Positions 8,004-17,057 are shown, counted from the stretch's first letter. The stretch is 64,000 bases of DNA from Rhodobacteraceae bacterium HLUCCO07 (GCA_001314705.1 LJSU01000024.1:62541-126540), one strand, 5' to 3'. A program made the numbers and translations. Notes: generated by a model from the sequence alone, not told the origin.

Positions 8004-8744
8004 TCAAATCCCCGGCACATCCGTTCGCGCCAGGACGTATGTATGAATGCCGAACACCACCGAGCGGCTGTTCGGCAGTCGGCGGATGGTCTGCATCTCG
8101 GAGCGAAGGTAGCGCGCATGCGCCGGATCTACCCTGTCGCGCCTTTCGCCCTCACGTCGGGGCTGATGCAGGGCCGGATCATCATACCAAAGCGCGTTGA
8201 ACCGCCATAGCGGACGCTCAGGGCGCACTCCGTCAAACAATCGCTGTACCCGCCGCGCGACATTGTCGTCATAGCTCTCGACAGGAATGTGAATTCCCAC
8301 AAGCGGGCGCCGAAATTTCTCGTCCAGCGACCAACTGGCCGGAAAACACAGCACCGCGCCCAGCAGCACATGCTCTTCGCCGCGCTTGTCGAGAATGCAG
8401 AAATCCTCCTGCACCAGTCGTCCCAGCGTGGCCATCGGATCGCCCCGGTCGATCCTGACATGCCTGCCGTCGGGGGGTGTCACCGCATCACCCACGCGCT
8501 GGTACTGCCCGGTGCCCAGGACCTGCGCCAGCACCAGGTCAAGCAGTTCTTCAGCCGCGGACCGTGCGCTTTCATCGAGCGCGATCACCGCCGCACGGTG
8601 TCCGGAGATCAGCCGTTCACGCTCAACCATCTGTTCGGCAAAAGCCTCGTCCACCCGAAGCCAGTCACGCGGTTCGAGCGGTGCAATGCCAGGCAAGGGG
8701 CGCGGGGCGTTCACGTCATAGGGAATGGTACGTTGCAGGATCAT
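8004..8744 (-). CDS. DUF3445 / heme-dependent oxidative N-demethylase-family protein
   Basis: This protein of 246 residues matches the pattern of DUF3445, a family that includes the heme-binding subunit of dimethylamine monooxygenase and related oxidative N-demethylases. Recognisable blocks are VQEDFCILDKRG near 110, LGAVLCFPASWSLDEKFRRP near 130, HIPVESYDD near 151 and LRSEMQTIRRLPNSRSVVFGIHTY near 215. Members are cytosolic. The partner subunits of the dimethylamine enzyme are not next to it, so the substrate cannot be named. It is divergent from the hydrolase-OsmC gene at 8939, with about 195 bases between them. Confidence 0.8.
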   Translation of the reverse strand: MILQRTIPYDVNAPRPLPGIAPLEPRDWLRVDEAFAEQMVERERLISGHRAAVIALDESARSAAEELLDLVLAQVLGTGQYQRVGDAVTPPDGRHVRIDRGDPMATLGRLVQEDFCILDKRGEEHVLLGAVLCFPASWSLDEKFRRPLVGIHIPVESYDDNVARRVQRLFDGVRPERPLWRFNALWYDDPALHQPRREGERRDRVDPAHARYLRSEMQTIRRLPNSRSVVFGIHTYVLARTDVPGI

Positions 8745-8938
8745 GCGCCGTGAGTAGCCCGTTCCAAGATCGGCGCCAAGCCCCGGAACGCCCGTTCATA
8801 TCACTATACCAGACCCGGCCCTATCGCAGACACCTTTGCTCACAGCAACGTCATCTGCATGAAACATGGCTTGCACCGCGCCGAACCCTCACCCACCCTT
8901 GCACCAAACCGATCAACCATTCGCGAAAGGACCACCCC

Positions 8939-10162
8939 ATGCCCAGCGAGAAGATCACCTTCACCGGTCACGATGGGCATGACCTTGCCGCACGGCTCGA
9001 CCGGCCATCGGGGCCGCACCTGGCCACCGCGCTCTTTGCGCATTGCTTTACCTGCTCCAAGGACATCCCCGCCGCGCGGCGCATCGCGCAGCGCCTCAAC
9101 GCGGCGGGAATTGCGGTGCTTCGCTTCGATTTCACCGGTCTGGGCCATTCCGAGGGCGAGTTTGCCAACACCTCCTTCGCCACCAATCTCACCGACCTCA
9201 AGGCAGCCGCTACATGGCTGTCGGAAAACGACATGGCCCCTGACCTGCTCATCGGCCATTCGCTGGGCGGGGCGGCAATGCTTGCGGCGGCGGGCGACAT
9301 CCGGTCGGCGCGTGCTGTCGCCACCATCGGCGCGCCTTTTGATCCCGCACATGTCACGCATCATTTCTCGGACAGGATAGACACGATTTGCCGCGAGGGT
9401 GAGGCTGAGGTCGACCTCGGAGGGCGGCCCTTCATCATCAGCCGCGACTTCATCGAGGACATCTCGTCGCGCAACCTCGCCCATGCGGTCGAAAACCTAA
9501 AACGCGCGCTTCTCATCCTGCACGCACCGCGCGACACCGTGGTAGGCATCGACAACGCCGCCGACATCTTCAAGGCCGCCAAGCATCCCAAGAGTTTCGT
9601 GACGCTCGACGATGCCGATCACCTGATCTCCGACGCCTCTGATGCCGAATATGCTGCCGGCGTCATCGCCGCCTGGGCCACGCGCTACCTGGAAATCAAA
9701 CACCCCGCCCCGCCTCCAGGCGCGCCCGAAGGCGTGACACGCGTCTCGGAATCCGACCCCGAGGGTTTCTTGCAAGACATCACCTCGGGCCCGCGCCATC
9801 ACGTGCTGGCCGACGAACCAGAATCATATGGCGGCACCAACCGCGGCATGTCTCCCTACGGGTTTCTTGCCTCGGGTCTTGGGGCCTGCACCTCGATGAC
9901 GATCCGCATGTATGCCCGCCGCAAGGGCTGGCCGCTCGACCATGTGCAGGTGGATGTTTGCCATGACAAAGTGCATGCTCAGGACGCAGGCTCGGCCGAG
10001 AAATCCGAAAAGATCGACTCTTTTCGTCGCGAAATCACCCTCACCGGCAATTTGAGCGAGGAGCAGCGCCAGCGGCTTCTCGAGATCGCAGATAAATGTC
10101 CGGTGCATCGCACGCTGGAACGCAGCTCGGAAATTGTCACCACCCTGACCGATTCGGCGTGA
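8939..10162 (+). CDS. Bifunctional alpha/beta hydrolase - OsmC family fusion protein
   Basis: This protein of 407 residues joins two domains. Residues 1-250 form an alpha/beta hydrolase with nucleophile Ser108 in GHSLGG, Asp199 and His228 as likely triad partners. Residues about 265-407 form an OsmC/Ohr-like domain with paired cysteines Cys317 (GACTSM) and Cys387 (CPVHRT), the thiol pair used for peroxide reduction. The start at 8939 has AAAGGA upstream; the frame stays open for 150 codons before it without coding character. The fusion is a known bacterial architecture. The domains may act together on acyl or peroxide substrates, but no substrate is established here. A GTGGCCG/CGGCCAC hairpin follows the stop at 10168-10189. 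Confidence 0.9.
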   Translation: MPSEKITFTGHDGHDLAARLDRPSGPHLATALFAHCFTCSKDIPAARRIAQRLNAAGIAVLRFDFTGLGHSEGEFANTSFATNLTDLKAAATWLSENDMAPDLLIGHSLGGAAMLAAAGDIRSARAVATIGAPFDPAHVTHHFSDRIDTICREGEAEVDLGGRPFIISRDFIEDISSRNLAHAVENLKRALLILHAPRDTVVGIDNAADIFKAAKHPKSFVTLDDADHLISDASDAEYAAGVIAAWATRYLEIKHPAPPPGAPEGVTRVSESDPEGFLQDITSGPRHHVLADEPESYGGTNRGMSPYGFLASGLGACTSMTIRMYARRKGWPLDHVQVDVCHDKVHAQDAGSAEKSEKIDSFRREITLTGNLSEEQRQRLLEIADKCPVHRTLERSSEIVTTLTDSA

Positions 10163-10227
10163 CAGATGTGGCCGGATCGACGCGGCCACCCCGCGAGTCC
10201 GCTCAGTCCGGCCCTTACACGTCTGGC

Positions 10228-10241
10228 TTGACGCAGATCAA
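10228..10241. promoter_or_regulatory. FNR/FnrL-type binding site (TTGACGCAGATCAA)
   Basis: The 14-mer TTGACGCAGATCAA differs from the FNR consensus TTGAT-N4-ATCAA at a single half-site base, and C at that position is common in Rhodobacterales FnrL sites. It lies about 86 bp before the start of the DUF6455 gene, a spacing that allows activation under low oxygen. The match is seen directly; regulation is inferred. Confidence 0.65.
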
Positions 10242-10326
10242 GGCGCGGCCCACGCCCGGCCGACATGCTGGGCCATCGGGTCCGGCCTTGTCGTTCAAAT
10301 GCCGGCCCATCAGTTCGGAGGAACCC

Positions 10327-10581
10327 ATGGGACTCTTTTCCAGAATTTCGCAAAGCGCCGATCTCGTGCACGGCATGGCCGCACGTCTGGGGGCGGATGT
10401 CACCAACCCGATCCTGCGCAACCCGGATCAGGGAGCGCTTGATTTCCGGGCGATGATCCTGCGCTGTTCGGCCTGCACCGATCAGGTTGGCTGCGCGAAT
10501 CTTCAGGCGCGCTGCACTCATCTTGAAAACGCGCCCGCCTACTGCCTGAACAAGGCTGAGTTCGACCCGCCTACCACCTGA
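10327..10581 (+). CDS. DUF6455 family small Cys-rich protein
   Basis: This is a small protein of 84 residues starting MGLFSRISQSADLVHG. The start has GGAGGAA immediately upstream. The C-terminal half carries CSACTDQVGC near residues 42-51 and two more cysteines near 57 and 67, so a metal or Fe-S site is possible. I recognise the layout as DUF6455, a family common in Roseobacter genomes and without known function. An FNR-type box upstream suggests expression at low oxygen. It is followed by purB 174 bases later, which probably has its own promoter. Confidence 0.8.
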   Translation: MGLFSRISQSADLVHGMAARLGADVTNPILRNPDQGALDFRAMILRCSACTDQVGCANLQARCTHLENAPAYCLNKAEFDPPTT

Positions 10582-10755
10582 GGCGTGCGACATTGGCGGC
10601 AACGGACCTCCACTCGATCATCTGCGCCTTGGTGGTTAAGGCATGGGATCGGCGGCGGCACAGCGTATTGCCACATCCCGGCCAACCGTGCCTTGTGATC
10701 GCGTCGTCTCCGGTCTATCACCGCGGCAAATGACCCAACCGCGAGACACCTGTCG

Positions 10756-12069
10756 ATGATCCCCCGCTATGCCCGCCCCGAGATGACCGCCATCTGGGAG
10801 CCCGCCACCAAGTTCCGCATCTGGTACGAGATCGAGGCCCATGCCTGCGACGCGCAGGCCGACCTGGGCGTGATCCCGCGCGAGAACGCCGAGGCGGTGT
10901 GGAAAGCGAAGGACGTCGAATTCGACGTCGCCCGCATCGACGAGATCGAGGCCGTCACCAAACATGACGTAATCGCCTTCCTTACTCACCTTGCCGAGAT
11001 CATCGGCAATGACGCAGCCCGCTTTGTTCATCAGGGCATGACCAGTTCCGACGTGCTCGATACCACGCTCAACATCCAGCTGGTGCGCGCCGCCGACATC
11101 CTGCTGGTCGATCTCGACAAGGTGCTGGCCGCTCTGAAGCAACGCGCCTACGAGCACAAGGACACGGTACGCATCGGGCGCAGCCACGGCATCCACGCCG
11201 AGCCCACCACGATGGGGCTGACCTTCGCGCGGTTCTATGCCGAGATGGACCGCAATCGCAATCGGCTCGAAAAGGCCCGTTGGGAAATCGCCACCGGCGC
11301 GATTTCCGGCGCGGTCGGCACCTTCGCCAATATCGACCCTGCGGTCGAAGAGCATGTCTGCGCCAAGCTGGGTTTGCGGCCCGAACCGATCTCGACCCAG
11401 GTCATTCCACGCGATCGCCACGCGATGTTCTTTGCCACGCTGGGCGTGATCGCCAGCAGCATCGAGAACATCGCCATCGAGATTCGACACATGCAGCGTA
11501 CAGAGGTTCTGGAGGCCGAGGAGTTCTTTTCCAAGGGCCAGAAAGGCAGTTCGGCCATGCCGCACAAACGTAACCCGGTGCTGACCGAGAACCTCACCGG
11601 GCTGGCGCGGCTGGTGCGCATGACTGTGATCCCGGCGATGGAGAACGTGGCGCTCTGGCATGAACGCGACATCTCGCATTCCTCGGTCGAACGCGGCATC
11701 GGGCCCGACGCCACCGTAACACTCGATTTCGCGCTCAACCGGCTGGCCGGCGTGATCGAAAAGCTCGTGGTCTATCCCGAGACGATGCGGGAGAACATGG
11801 ACAAGTTCAAGGGCCTGGTGATGAGCCAGCGCGTGTTGCTTGCGCTCACCCAGGCCGGCGTGAGCCGCGAGGACGCCTATCGCCTGGTTCAACGCAATGC
11901 GATGAAGGTCTGGGAAAGGGGCGCGGATTTCCGCGAGGAACTGCTCGCCGACGACGAGGTGCGCGCCGCTCTTTCCGAGGCCGATATCAACGAGAAGTTC
12001 GACCTTGGCTATCACACTAAGCATGTCGACACGATCTTTGCCCGGGTGTTTGGCAGCCAGAAGGATTGA
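10756..12069 (+). CDS. purB: Adenylosuccinate lyase
   Basis: This homotetrameric enzyme of 437 residues cleaves SAICAR to AICAR and adenylosuccinate to AMP, both with release of fumarate, in purine synthesis. The fumarase/aspartase superfamily signature GSSAMPHKRNP lies near residues 264-274. The catalytic-histidine region is TSSDVLDTTLN near 97, and GRSHGIHAEPTT lies near 140. Length is normal for the family. It stands alone here; other purine genes (purN, purM) are about 50 kb away at the right end of the window. The small odd palindrome AGGCGTTACGCCT at 12194-12206 lies downstream. Confidence 0.97.
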   Translation: MIPRYARPEMTAIWEPATKFRIWYEIEAHACDAQADLGVIPRENAEAVWKAKDVEFDVARIDEIEAVTKHDVIAFLTHLAEIIGNDAARFVHQGMTSSDVLDTTLNIQLVRAADILLVDLDKVLAALKQRAYEHKDTVRIGRSHGIHAEPTTMGLTFARFYAEMDRNRNRLEKARWEIATGAISGAVGTFANIDPAVEEHVCAKLGLRPEPISTQVIPRDRHAMFFATLGVIASSIENIAIEIRHMQRTEVLEAEEFFSKGQKGSSAMPHKRNPVLTENLTGLARLVRMTVIPAMENVALWHERDISHSSVERGIGPDATVTLDFALNRLAGVIEKLVVYPETMRENMDKFKGLVMSQRVLLALTQAGVSREDAYRLVQRNAMKVWERGADFREELLADDEVRAALSEADINEKFDLGYHTKHVDTIFARVFGSQKD

Positions 12070-12303
12070 CGCCGACCTCTCTCCGATCAACCCGCCTAGA
12101 GCCCGACCTACGGGCCATCGTCATTACAATCTGCATCATTCCAAGGCAGAACCGAGCGTTTTGCCTGATAAACAGGCTGGGCTGCAATCCGAGAGGCGTT
12201 ACGCCTGCAAAGGCGAAGAGCGGCTGCGAGTCTCACAGTTTCGTGATCTTGGGGACGCGTGCATCATGTTAGCCTTTTGCCATCAGCGGGAAAGGATATC
12301 AGC

Positions 12304-12462
12304 ATGCAAAAAAAACTCACACTCGCCGTCGTCGCGCTAGTTCTTGCGCCGGGCCTCGCGTCGGCCATGTGTTCGCGCGATCATGACAAGGCCATGACCT
12401 GTGCCGAAGGCTCGGTCTACAACCCTGAAACAGGAAGCTGCGTTCCGCAGACGACAAGCTGA
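12304..12462 (+). CDS. Small secreted cysteine-containing protein downstream of purB
   Basis: This is a 52-residue protein with a clear Sec signal peptide (MQKKLTLAVVALVLAPGLASA). About 31 mature residues remain, with three cysteines. The mature pattern (CAEGSVYNPETGSCVP) recalls a shortened chitin-binding/CBM14-like motif, where such spacing forms disulfides. AAAGGA lies 7 bases upstream of the ATG. The location just after purB suggests conserved synteny rather than a functional link. Function is unknown; the protein would act in the periplasm or be released. Confidence 0.7.
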   Translation: MQKKLTLAVVALVLAPGLASAMCSRDHDKAMTCAEGSVYNPETGSCVPQTTS

Positions 12463-12573
12463 CAGGACGCGGCAACCCACGATCCGGCGCTCCGGTACAT
12501 GATATTGCAATTGGGCTTTGAGCGTCGCTCGGCCTGTTCCGGTTCAGCGTTTGTTAACGGGTCAACCGGTAGC

Positions 12574-12601
12574 CTGTCCGTGAAGCGATTTTACCGGACA
12601 G
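12574..12601 (+). promoter_or_regulatory. CTGTCCG/CGGACAG inverted repeat covering the fliG ribosome site
   Basis: A perfect 7-bp inverted repeat with a 14-base loop ends four bases before the fliG start. The right arm, GGACAG, is the only Shine-Dalgarno-like sequence available to that start, so folding in the mRNA could hide it. The pairing is visible; a role in translational control is inference. Confidence 0.4.
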
Positions 12602-12605
12602 TGCC

Positions 12606-13724
12606 ATGCCGACGAAATATCTGACGCCGCTCACTCCACCAAAGGCCGCAAATGGTCCTGGTATCGCGTCGCAACATTCACAGGAAATGGAGTCGAGCGT
12701 CACCGCGCTGACACGACGACAAAAGGCCGCGATAATTGTCCGTTTCCTGATACAGGAGGGCGCGGACATTCCGATCGACGCTCTGCCTGACGACCTGCAA
12801 TTGGCTCTTACACAGCAGATCGGCGCCATGCGCTATGTCGATCGCGACACGCTGGCCGCAGTGATCACCGAATTTGCAGACGAGCTCGACCGGATGGGGC
12901 TGATCTTTCCGGGTGATTTGGCCGGCGCGCTCACCGCACTCGACGGGCGCATATCACCCCAAACCGCGGCGCGCCTGCGCAAAGAGGCCGGAGTGCGCCA
13001 GATCGGTGATCCATGGGCGCTTATCCGGGCACAGGAGGTCGACGCACTGCTGCCCATTCTCATTCGCGAGAGTACGGAAGTCTCCGCCATCCTCCTGTCG
13101 AAACTTCCCGTGGCCAAGGCCGCCGAGCTGCTTCATCGCTTACCCGGGGCACATGCGCGCCGCATTACCCATGCGATCACCCTTACCGGGAGTGTCAGGC
13201 CCGACACCGTCGATCGCATCGGCTTGTCGCTTGCCGCCGAATTCCAGATCCGGCCTGACCTCGCCTTTGATGAGGATCCGGTAGAACGGTTGGGCGCCAT
13301 TCTCAATATCTCACCTGCCGATACTCGGAACCAGGTGCTTACCGGACTGGACGAAGATGATGCCGAATTCTCGCAAAAGCTGCGCAAGGCGATCTTCACC
13401 TTCGCTCATATCTCCGCGCGCGTCGCGCCGACCGACATTCCAAGGGCCGTGCGGGAGATCGAACAACCCCGTCTCGTCATTGCGCTTGCTCATGCACTGG
13501 CGGCGAAGGATGATCTCGCCACCACGGCCGAGTTCATTCTTGGCAATATCCCCAAACGCATGGCCGAAACCCTGCGGGAAGAAGTCGGCGAGGTCGGCAG
13601 CGTAAAGCCGAAAGAGGGCGAAGCGGCGATGAACGAACTGGTCGGCGCAATCCGTGCACTCGAAATGGCCGGGGAAATCAGTCTCAGGACCGCCGATGAC
13701 GACGACGAGGTAGAAATCGATTGA
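12606..13724 (+). CDS. fliG: Flagellar motor switch protein FliG (isolated gene)
   Basis: This protein of 372 residues shows the FliG domain order. A short N-terminal region (TRRQKAAIIVRFLI near 37-50) precedes a middle domain. The C-terminal torque domain carries FSQKLRKAIFTFAHISARV near 255-275 and the NIPKRMAETLREEV-EVGSVKP region near 317-340 that matches FliG-C. FliG forms the rotor ring that couples MotA movement to rotation. No other flagellar gene is in the window, so its partners are elsewhere. The N-terminal 25 residues are unusual, and a start at residue 28 is possible. An RNA hairpin may control its translation. Confidence 0.82.
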   Translation: MPTKYLTPLTPPKAANGPGIASQHSQEMESSVTALTRRQKAAIIVRFLIQEGADIPIDALPDDLQLALTQQIGAMRYVDRDTLAAVITEFADELDRMGLIFPGDLAGALTALDGRISPQTAARLRKEAGVRQIGDPWALIRAQEVDALLPILIRESTEVSAILLSKLPVAKAAELLHRLPGAHARRITHAITLTGSVRPDTVDRIGLSLAAEFQIRPDLAFDEDPVERLGAILNISPADTRNQVLTGLDEDDAEFSQKLRKAIFTFAHISARVAPTDIPRAVREIEQPRLVIALAHALAAKDDLATTAEFILGNIPKRMAETLREEVGEVGSVKPKEGEAAMNELVGAIRALEMAGEISLRTADDDDEVEID

Positions 13725-13751
13725 CCAGACCCCCTCACCAACTGGCTGGGG

Positions 13752-14336
13752 TCAGGCGTCCAGTTCCGCGTCCCAGTAGAGAAAATCCAGCCAACTGTCA
13801 TGCAGATGGCCGGGCGGGAATTTGCGGCCCAGGTTGCGCAATTCCTCGGCACCGGGCATACGGGGTGGCTTTTGCAGACTCATCCGCGCCTCGCGCAGGC
13901 TTTTCGACCCTTTCTTGAGATTGCAACTGCTGCATGCAGCGACCACGTTCTGCCAACTGGTCACGCCCCCAGCCGCGCGCGGCACGACGTGATCAAAGGT
14001 CAGGTCACCCTTTGCCCCGCAATACTGACAGCGGAATTCGTCCCGCAGAAAAAGATTGAAGCGCGTGAAGGCCACGCGCTTCCTTGGTCTGACATAATCC
14101 TTCAGAACCACGACCGAGGGCACCCTTATCTCTGTACTGGGGGACCGGACCACGTGGTCGTATTCCGCAACAATATCCACCCGATCCAGCCAGGCCGCCT
14201 TGACCGCTTCCTGCCACGGCCAAAGACTCAGCGGGTAATAGGACAAGGGACGATAGTCAGCATTCAGCACCAAGGCCGGAAACTGCTTGAGTGCGCCAGG
14301 TTGCCTTACGAATTCACTTCTGAAGTCTCCATCCAT
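13752..14336 (-). CDS. HNH endonuclease family protein
   Basis: This protein of 194 residues starts at MDGDFRSEFVRQPGALK. The HNH nuclease fold lies near 105-150. CQYCG and CSSCN supply the four zinc cysteines, and LTFDHVVPRAAGGVTSWQNVVAAC holds the H-N-H residues. The preceding region (LVLNADYRPLSYYPLSLWPW) is highly typical of an HNH subfamily present as a chromosomal gene in nearly all Rhodobacterales. That argues for a housekeeping DNA role rather than a homing or phage enzyme. An AAGGA sits very close to the start, so initiation is uncertain; an upstream ATG at 14474 would add 46 residues of non-coding character. Confidence 0.85.
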   Translation of the reverse strand: MDGDFRSEFVRQPGALKQFPALVLNADYRPLSYYPLSLWPWQEAVKAAWLDRVDIVAEYDHVVRSPSTEIRVPSVVVLKDYVRPRKRVAFTRFNLFLRDEFRCQYCGAKGDLTFDHVVPRAAGGVTSWQNVVAACSSCNLKKGSKSLREARMSLQKPPRMPGAEELRNLGRKFPPGHLHDSWLDFLYWDAELDA

Positions 14337-14642
14337 GTCCTTACCGCCCGACCCCTGCGGGCGTTGCCATCCGCCCCCGTCATTGCGTTTACTATATATC
14401 GTGGAAGAAACCCTGCAAGCCCCACGATATCGGGTTGTCGCCCAAGAGATAATTCGATGATGCAACAGCGGCATTACAATCGCAAATCATGGGACAAGCA
14501 ATTGAATCTGGGCAATAATCTTGTGGTCAACGCTCGCACCCGGAATCTCGGAGGCTAACCATGTGCATATCAACCGGACCTTCGAAAATGATGCCCCGGC
14601 AGAATCGCACCGTCCACGCAACGACGAGCCCGCGCCTATAAA
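14337..14642. other. Intergenic region between the HNH gene and mltG
   Basis: These 306 bases hold no supported gene. The region is richer in A/T than its surroundings and should contain the HNH promoter on the minus strand and the end of the acpP-fabF-mltG transcripts. No clear T-tailed hairpin was seen after the mltG stop. Confidence 0.5.
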
Positions 14643-15797
14643 TCAGTCCGAATTGCGCTGCGCTTCTATCTCACGCCACCTGCGGACATTCTCGTTGTGC
14701 TCTTCCAGCGTCTCTGCAAAGGCATGGCCACCCGTGCCATCAGCGACGAAAAAGACATAACTCGTATCGTCAGGGTTCAAGGCAGCCTCGATGCTCGCCC
14801 GGCCCGGATTGGCGATCGGCGTCGGCGGCAACCCGTCGATCACATATGTGTTCCATGGCGTCTCACCGCGCAATTCGCTTTGCCGCAAGCCGCGGTCCAG
14901 AATGTTCTGCCCGTTGGTTATGCCATAAATCACGGTCGGATCAGTCTGAAGCCGCATGCCGCGGTTGAGCCGGTTGATGAACACGCTCGCCACTTGGCGG
15001 CGCTCGTCGGGCACACCGGTCTCCTTCTCGATGATCGACGCCAGGATCAAGGCTTCTTCCGGCGTCTCGATCGGCAATCCTTCGGCCCGGTTCTGCCACG
15101 CCTCTGTCAGGATCGCCTCCTGCGCGGCCGTCATCCGCGCGATAAGATCAGGGCGTGCATCGCCGACTTGCACATCGTAACTGTCTGGCGCAAGGCTGCC
15201 CTCTGCCGGCATCTCGTCGATCGTACCCTCGAGCACATCGATCTGAGCCAGCGCATTGACGACATGCCAGCTAGTGACACCTTCAGCCAATGCCACGCGA
15301 TAGCGCGTATCGGCGCGTTCCCGGACCTCGACATATGACGACGGTGGCTCGTCTGACGACGGCTCGAAACTGGTTTTTTCCTCGAACCGGCTGGTCACGG
15401 GATCCAATTCGCGCACCTGTACTGTCGACCGCGTCACCCCGATCCGATAGACCACCTCGGTGCCACAGGTCGACGCCCCGCTGCGGGTTATGATATCCGC
15501 GATCTCGGCCATCGATGAACCCGCGGGCACCAGAAAGCTGCCCGCCTTGAGCTGCGATGCCTTGTCGGCGTAATCCATGCCGAGGCGAAAGATCGTGCCG
15601 GAGGAGACTGCACCCTCTTCCTCTAAGGCACGCGAGACGCGAGTGACATTGCTACCCGGCTCGACTCGCAAGCAAACCGGCTCTTCCAATGGCCCTTCGG
15701 ACACATACTGGTTCTGACCCCACAAGATCACACCGCCCAGAAGGAAGGCACCCACGATCAACAGCGTAATCGCGTTCGAGGCGATGTGTCGCCACAT
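14643..15797 (-). CDS. mltG: Endolytic murein transglycosylase MltG
   Basis: This inner-membrane protein of 384 residues cuts nascent glycan strands and so sets their length. One membrane anchor covers residues 8-26, followed by a periplasmic LysM-like region and the YceG catalytic domain. The catalytic glutamate is expected at 257 in IIEKETG, followed by FINRLNRGMRLQTDPTVIYG. The C-terminal NPDDTSYVFFVADGTGGHAF block is also typical. Only three bases separate it from fabF, so both are in one transcript. The fabF-mltG order is a common bacterial arrangement. Confidence 0.95.
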   Translation of the reverse strand: MWRHIASNAITLLIVGAFLLGGVILWGQNQYVSEGPLEEPVCLRVEPGSNVTRVSRALEEEGAVSSGTIFRLGMDYADKASQLKAGSFLVPAGSSMAEIADIITRSGASTCGTEVVYRIGVTRSTVQVRELDPVTSRFEEKTSFEPSSDEPPSSYVEVRERADTRYRVALAEGVTSWHVVNALAQIDVLEGTIDEMPAEGSLAPDSYDVQVGDARPDLIARMTAAQEAILTEAWQNRAEGLPIETPEEALILASIIEKETGVPDERRQVASVFINRLNRGMRLQTDPTVIYGITNGQNILDRGLRQSELRGETPWNTYVIDGLPPTPIANPGRASIEAALNPDDTSYVFFVADGTGGHAFAETLEEHNENVRRWREIEAQRNSD

Positions 15798-15800
15798 GGA

Positions 15801-17057
15801 TCAGACCTTTCTGAATATCACGCTGGCATTGGTACCGCCAAATCCGAAGCTGTTTGACAGCGCCACGTTCACCTCGCGCGGGCGCTTGGCGTTCGGGGCC
15901 AGGTCAATCGGGGTTTCAACCGCCGGATTGTCGAGGTTGATGGTGGGCGGCGCCACCTGATCACGAATCGCCAGAATCGAGAAGATGGCCTCGATCGCAC
16001 CGGCCGCACCCAACAGGTGCCCGGTCATCGACTTGGTCGAGGACATCGTGACCTTGCCCGCCGCATCACCCAACAGTCGCTCGACCGCGGCCAGTTCGAT
16101 TACGTCGGCCATCGTCGATGTGCCATGCGCATTGATATAATCGAGCGCAGCCGGTTCCAGCCCTGCATCCCTGAGCGCCGCAGTCATCGACCGGAATCCG
16201 CCATCGCCATCCTCGCTGGGAGCGGTGATGTGATAGGCATCGCCCGAAAGCCCGTAGCCAGCAACCTCAGCATAGATCGTGGCGCCGCGCGCTTTGGCGT
16301 GTTCGTATTCCTCGAGCACGACCACGCCCGCCCCCTCGCCCATCACGAACCCGTCGCGATCGGCATCATAGGGGCGGCTCGCCGCCTCGGGGTCGTCGCT
16401 GCGCTTGGTCGAAAGCGCCTTGCAGGCGTTGAACCCGGCAATCCCGATCTCGCAAATTGCCGCCTCGGCCCCGCCTGCAATCATCACATCGGCATCCCCG
16501 TATTTGATCAGCCGCGCGGCATCACCGATCGCATGCGCGCCGGTCGAACAGGCCGTCACCACCGCATGGTTCGGCCCCTTGAACCCGTAGCGGATGCTCA
16601 CCTGCCCAGAGATCAGGTTGATCAACGCGCCCGGAATGAAGAAGGGCGAGACCCGCCGCGGCCCCTTTTCGGCCATCAGAAGGGTTGTCGCCTCGATGCT
16701 CTTCAACCCACCGATACCTGAACCGATCATCACGCCGGTACGCAGGCGGGCCTCTTCGTCTTCGGGCATCCAGTTCGCATCCCTGACCGCCTGATCGGCG
16801 GCGGCAATGCCGTAAAGGATGAAATCGTCGATCTTGCGCCGCTCCTTGACGTCGCAATGGGCATCGGCGTTGAATGTCCCATCATTGCCATCGCCATGCC
16901 GGACCTCGCAGGCATAATCGGTCGTCACACGCGACGTGTCGAACGCGGTAATCTTGCCCGCCCCGGATTGCCCATCCAGAATACGGTTCCAGCTTTCCTC
17001 GACTCCAGACGCCAGCGGGGTAACAAGCCCCAATCCGGTGACAACCACTCGACGCAT
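15801..17057 (-). CDS. fabF: Beta-ketoacyl-ACP synthase II
   Basis: This condensing enzyme of 418 residues elongates fatty acyl-ACP chains with malonyl-ACP in type II fatty acid synthesis. The catalytic triad is Cys170 (VVTACSTGA), His311 (NAHGTST) and His347 (SMTGHLLG). I place the start at 17057 (MRRVVVTGLG) because a GGGAAGG site lies upstream; an earlier in-frame start would add six residues. Downstream it runs into mltG. Upstream on the same strand are the HisA-like gene and acpP, whose product is its substrate carrier. Confidence 0.96.
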   Translation of the reverse strand: MRRVVVTGLGLVTPLASGVEESWNRILDGQSGAGKITAFDTSRVTTDYACEVRHGDGNDGTFNADAHCDVKERRKIDDFILYGIAAADQAVRDANWMPEDEEARLRTGVMIGSGIGGLKSIEATTLLMAEKGPRRVSPFFIPGALINLISGQVSIRYGFKGPNHAVVTACSTGAHAIGDAARLIKYGDADVMIAGGAEAAICEIGIAGFNACKALSTKRSDDPEAASRPYDADRDGFVMGEGAGVVVLEEYEHAKARGATIYAEVAGYGLSGDAYHITAPSEDGDGGFRSMTAALRDAGLEPAALDYINAHGTSTMADVIELAAVERLLGDAAGKVTMSSTKSMTGHLLGAAGAIEAIFSILAIRDQVAPPTINLDNPAVETPIDLAPNAKRPREVNVALSNSFGFGGTNASVIFRKV

